A stretch of 64,000 bases of DNA, from NCBI GenBank assembly GCA_038049695.1, contig CP142457.1:58276501-58340500 (forward strand), in the 5' to 3' direction. This document shows, piece after piece, positions 62,001-64,000 of the stretch. The translations under genes were made by a program, and so were the position numbers. Position 1 is the stretch's first letter; each line of letters begins with the position of its first letter. This DNA comes from Cinnamomum chago. Lineage: Eukaryota; Streptophyta; Magnoliopsida; Laurales; Lauraceae. The notes under the pieces were generated by a model. It was not told the origin of the DNA and did not search any database. It worked only from the letters and a program-made list of their open reading frames with translations.

Positions 62001-62575
62001 ATATGATTCCATTGGTCTACTTTGTATGCACAGAACCACAGATGTTTAAGAACAGTTTTATTCATGAAATAGAAAACTCATTCAACTTAATTGTAGATTG
62101 CATCTGTTTGTGATACTTCTGCTGAGGTGCACCTGCTGTTGACTTTGTCAATAGTCTTCTAGCCTAAAAGGTTTCTCATTTGTGGTCCTTGTTGGCTTCG
62201 ATTTGTTTGACCATATGATTCATCTGTCAGGGCCATATGCTGGTCAGAGTGGACCCAGATTTTAACATGTCCCTTAGTGCATTCATCTGTACACCATCGA
62301 TCATCAGGATAAGGATAAGGATATCATTTATAAAGAAAAGTGTATGACAAAAGAAATGTATGAAGTTTAGTTGTTATTTGATAGAATCAAAATAAGGAAA
62401 TGATGTGAGCATTTCATAAGTCTTTTTCATGTTAAAGAAGGTCTAAGAATGGTGTTGAATAGGAAATTGGGCCATAAATATTCATGGAATGGAATCAAAT
62501 TTTGTGTCTCAATGAAAGTTAGAACTCACTTTTATGAGTTTCACATTGCCTCAATGAGATAAATAATAATTTATA
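59100..62575. other. Right part of the Harbinger region, mostly non-coding
   Basis: Apart from a TVP38-like fragment (59490-59578) and an exon-like stretch at 61890-62006, no coding sequence is recognised. It could be captured host DNA, or host DNA outside a shorter transposon. Confidence 0.4.
59490..59578 (+). pseudogene. Fragment of a SNARE-associated Golgi (TVP38/TMEM64) gene
   Basis: The frame reads YNFATDVNYGPYIFGSL followed by VGTVPEVFLIIY and AG at a GT donor. This matches the VKYGPYILGSLxGMVPEIFVxIYSG segment that I recall from plant TVP38/TMEM64-family membrane proteins, including a phase that splits the Ser codon of IYSG. Sequence before and after does not continue the family, so only part of one exon is present. 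It lies downstream of the transposase, within the inferred Harbinger boundaries. The assignment is from memory of the family. Confidence 0.45.
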
Positions 62576-63442
62576 ATGGATGTCAAATTGAATTTCTATT
62601 ATAAATTACCTTTTTTTTTAAAAGACAAAAAATGCCCCTGTAATAAGCTCTTATTTGAAAGTTTACCAAACATATTTTTTCACATAGATCCATTTAAATT
62701 AGATATATTGCATGTGTTACCAAACAATCTATTTAAAAATAGTCTATATCTCACAGATCTATTTCTCGCAGATCTATTTGAGCCAGATCTATTTCAAACA
62801 TATAAGATTTGCCAAACAGGCCCTTATACTATTTCCCAATCTGGTTTGCTGAATCTTCTGCGAACTTTCCCAACAGCTTAAGCAGTCTGGACTCTAGCAT
62901 TGCCGAGGGTCCACAATGCATTCAATAGCTACCTCATTACTGAGAGTGTGGCCAGATTACACTTTGTAACCTTAATTTAAAAATGAACTTTGATCTAATT
63001 CCAAGTTAAGACCCACAAAAAAGTATTAAAAACATTTTAATTCTTAGGGCTTGATTGTTTCCATTGTGACACATGGGAGTTGAATAATAGGATTTATACC
63101 ATTATAATATATTATAGATGTAGGATTCGATTTCGAAATTGAGCTCTAATTTCGCAATCGATCGCAAAATTGGAGTTCAATTTCAATTTTAATTTAAGGA
63201 GAGATTTTAGGGATTTTGGAGAAATTTTTTATTTTAGTCCTCTAAATATAGAGTCCAATACATTCAACACATCTATCTACACATAAGACTTTTAGATAAA
63301 AATGGTTTCTCATGTGATCTCAAAATATTGTTTCTAACCTATAAGGATACACGTTGTATAGATCTATGGTCATAAATTATAAATCTATCATTAAATAATT
63401 AATTTTAAATTATTAATTATTTTTTAATATTATAAATTAGAT

Positions 63443-63474
63443 TGCCCGTGATAAGCGCAGGTGTGTTTTGCTAG
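63443..63474 (+). mobile_element. Possible Helitron 3' terminus
   Basis: An imperfect hairpin-like GCCCGTGATAAGCGCAGGTG is followed about 10 bp later by CTAG and then T, the pattern of a Helitron 3' end. The CCCGTG-x-GCGC core is common in plant Helitron-like repeats. No 5' end was found. Confidence 0.3.
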
Positions 63475-63539
63475 TTAGTGGTTAAAAACGAAGATCGAAA
63501 ATAAATTTTTAAAAATGAGCATCAAATAAAATTTTCATT

Positions 63540-63675
63540 TAACAAAATAAAATCAAAAGAAGACAATAAATGAATGAACTAGCCATCACCTAACCGTTCG
63601 TTTTTATCGTAAAATAAAATCAAAAGAATACAAGAAATGAATGAACTAGCCATCACCTAACAGTTCTTTTTCATC
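63540..63675. repeat. 67-bp tandem duplication
   Basis: AAAATAAAATCAAAAGAA followed by ATGAATGAACTAGCCATCAC and CTAAC occurs twice, at 63544 and 63611, with few differences. Confidence 0.9.
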
Positions 63676-64000
63676 ATAATTTGGTTTTGTTTCCCTATAC
63701 GAAAAGGTTATTTGATGTTCATTTAAAAAAAATCAGCTTTGATTAACAACCTATATAATATGAATCATTTGCATTCAATTTATATGTATTTTAGTAAAAT
63801 AAATTGGCCATTAATATACAGCTATACAAATATGATATGCATATACTTTGTTACGAAAACCACAGATCTAGAACAAAGCTTAAGATCAATTTCACTCCAT
63901 TCAGAACTATTGAGCTGATATCCTGTATTGTCCAGTCTCATCATTTAGATGTTTCAGACCATTTTCATCATTAGCTTTAACTATAGCCAACCATCTCATT

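Larger units (their letters stand above)
53800..62823 (+). mobile_element. PIF/Harbinger transposon, probable full extent
   Basis: The left end GGTTCAGTTTGGCTAG and the inverted right end GGGCCTGTTTGGCAAA match in 11 of 16 positions. TTA directly precedes 53800 and directly follows 62823, the target trinucleotide of PIF/Harbinger elements. Inside, in the same orientation, lie the two expected genes: a Myb/SANT-like ORF1 (broken) and a DDE nuclease (open). At about 9 kb it is long, and 59.1-62.5 kb holds non-transposon sequence including a gene fragment. A shorter true element with other ends is possible. Confidence 0.55.
62827..64000. other. Spacer to the end of the window
   Basis: AT-rich, no gene recognised. 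It contains a possible Helitron 3' end and a 67-bp duplication. Confidence 0.5.

Overview
The window is nuclear DNA of a flowering plant. All cellular genes have GT-AG introns and plant-typical products: a heavy-metal-associated isoprenylated protein, an OVATE family protein, DET1 and a Tubby-like F-box protein. The gene-poor spaces are AT-rich and full of TA, GA and CT microsatellites and degraded transposons. The sequence alone does not fix the lineage. There are no prokaryotic operons, CRISPR arrays or organelle genes.

Layout: (1) a three-exon HIPP gene at 629-1490 (+). (2) About 15 kb with no cellular gene (1491-17017), holding hAT-like relics, an inverted-repeat MITE cluster built into TA microsatellites (7.4-8.9 kb), an RTE-type LINE tail (13.5 kb) and a long-TIR MITE (15.7-16.2 kb). 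(3) A single-exon OVATE family gene at 17018-17854 (-). (4) 13 kb of intergenic DNA with a LINE tail (26.1 kb) and a 995-bp hAT-type element that carries a 145-bp minisatellite. (5) A complete 11-exon DET1 gene at 30943-40419 (-), whose introns hold an hAT MITE and 5'-truncated LINE pieces. (6) 40.4-46.9 kb: a MITE, a SINE with target duplications, a long-TIR element carrying an EAR-motif exon fragment (a Pack-MULE candidate), and a 543-bp hAT-like element made almost entirely of ACCGAACCG/CGGTTCGG words. (7) A four-exon Tubby-like F-box gene at 46866-52481 (-), with a second copy of the 15.7-kb MITE about 200 bp upstream of its start codon. (8) A PIF/Harbinger transposon, probably 53800-62823, flanked by TTA. 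Its Myb/SANT-like ORF1 is broken by a nonsense codon and a frameshift, but its DDE nuclease gene is open. It also appears to enclose a fragment of a SNARE-associated-Golgi (TVP38/TMEM64) gene. (9) 62.8-64.0 kb: a possible Helitron terminus and a 67-bp tandem duplication.

The four cellular genes are not a functional cluster. DET1 acts in the COP10-DDB1-DET1 ubiquitin complex and the TLP is a putative SCF adaptor, so both relate to ubiquitin, but nothing in the sequence links them. I found no clearly new biological system. The most interesting objects are the transposons: the composite Harbinger, the EAR-carrying long-TIR element, and hAT elements packed with element-specific short motifs. Exon models come from hand translation and splice-site inspection. 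Family assignments rest on recalled family motifs, not on database searches.
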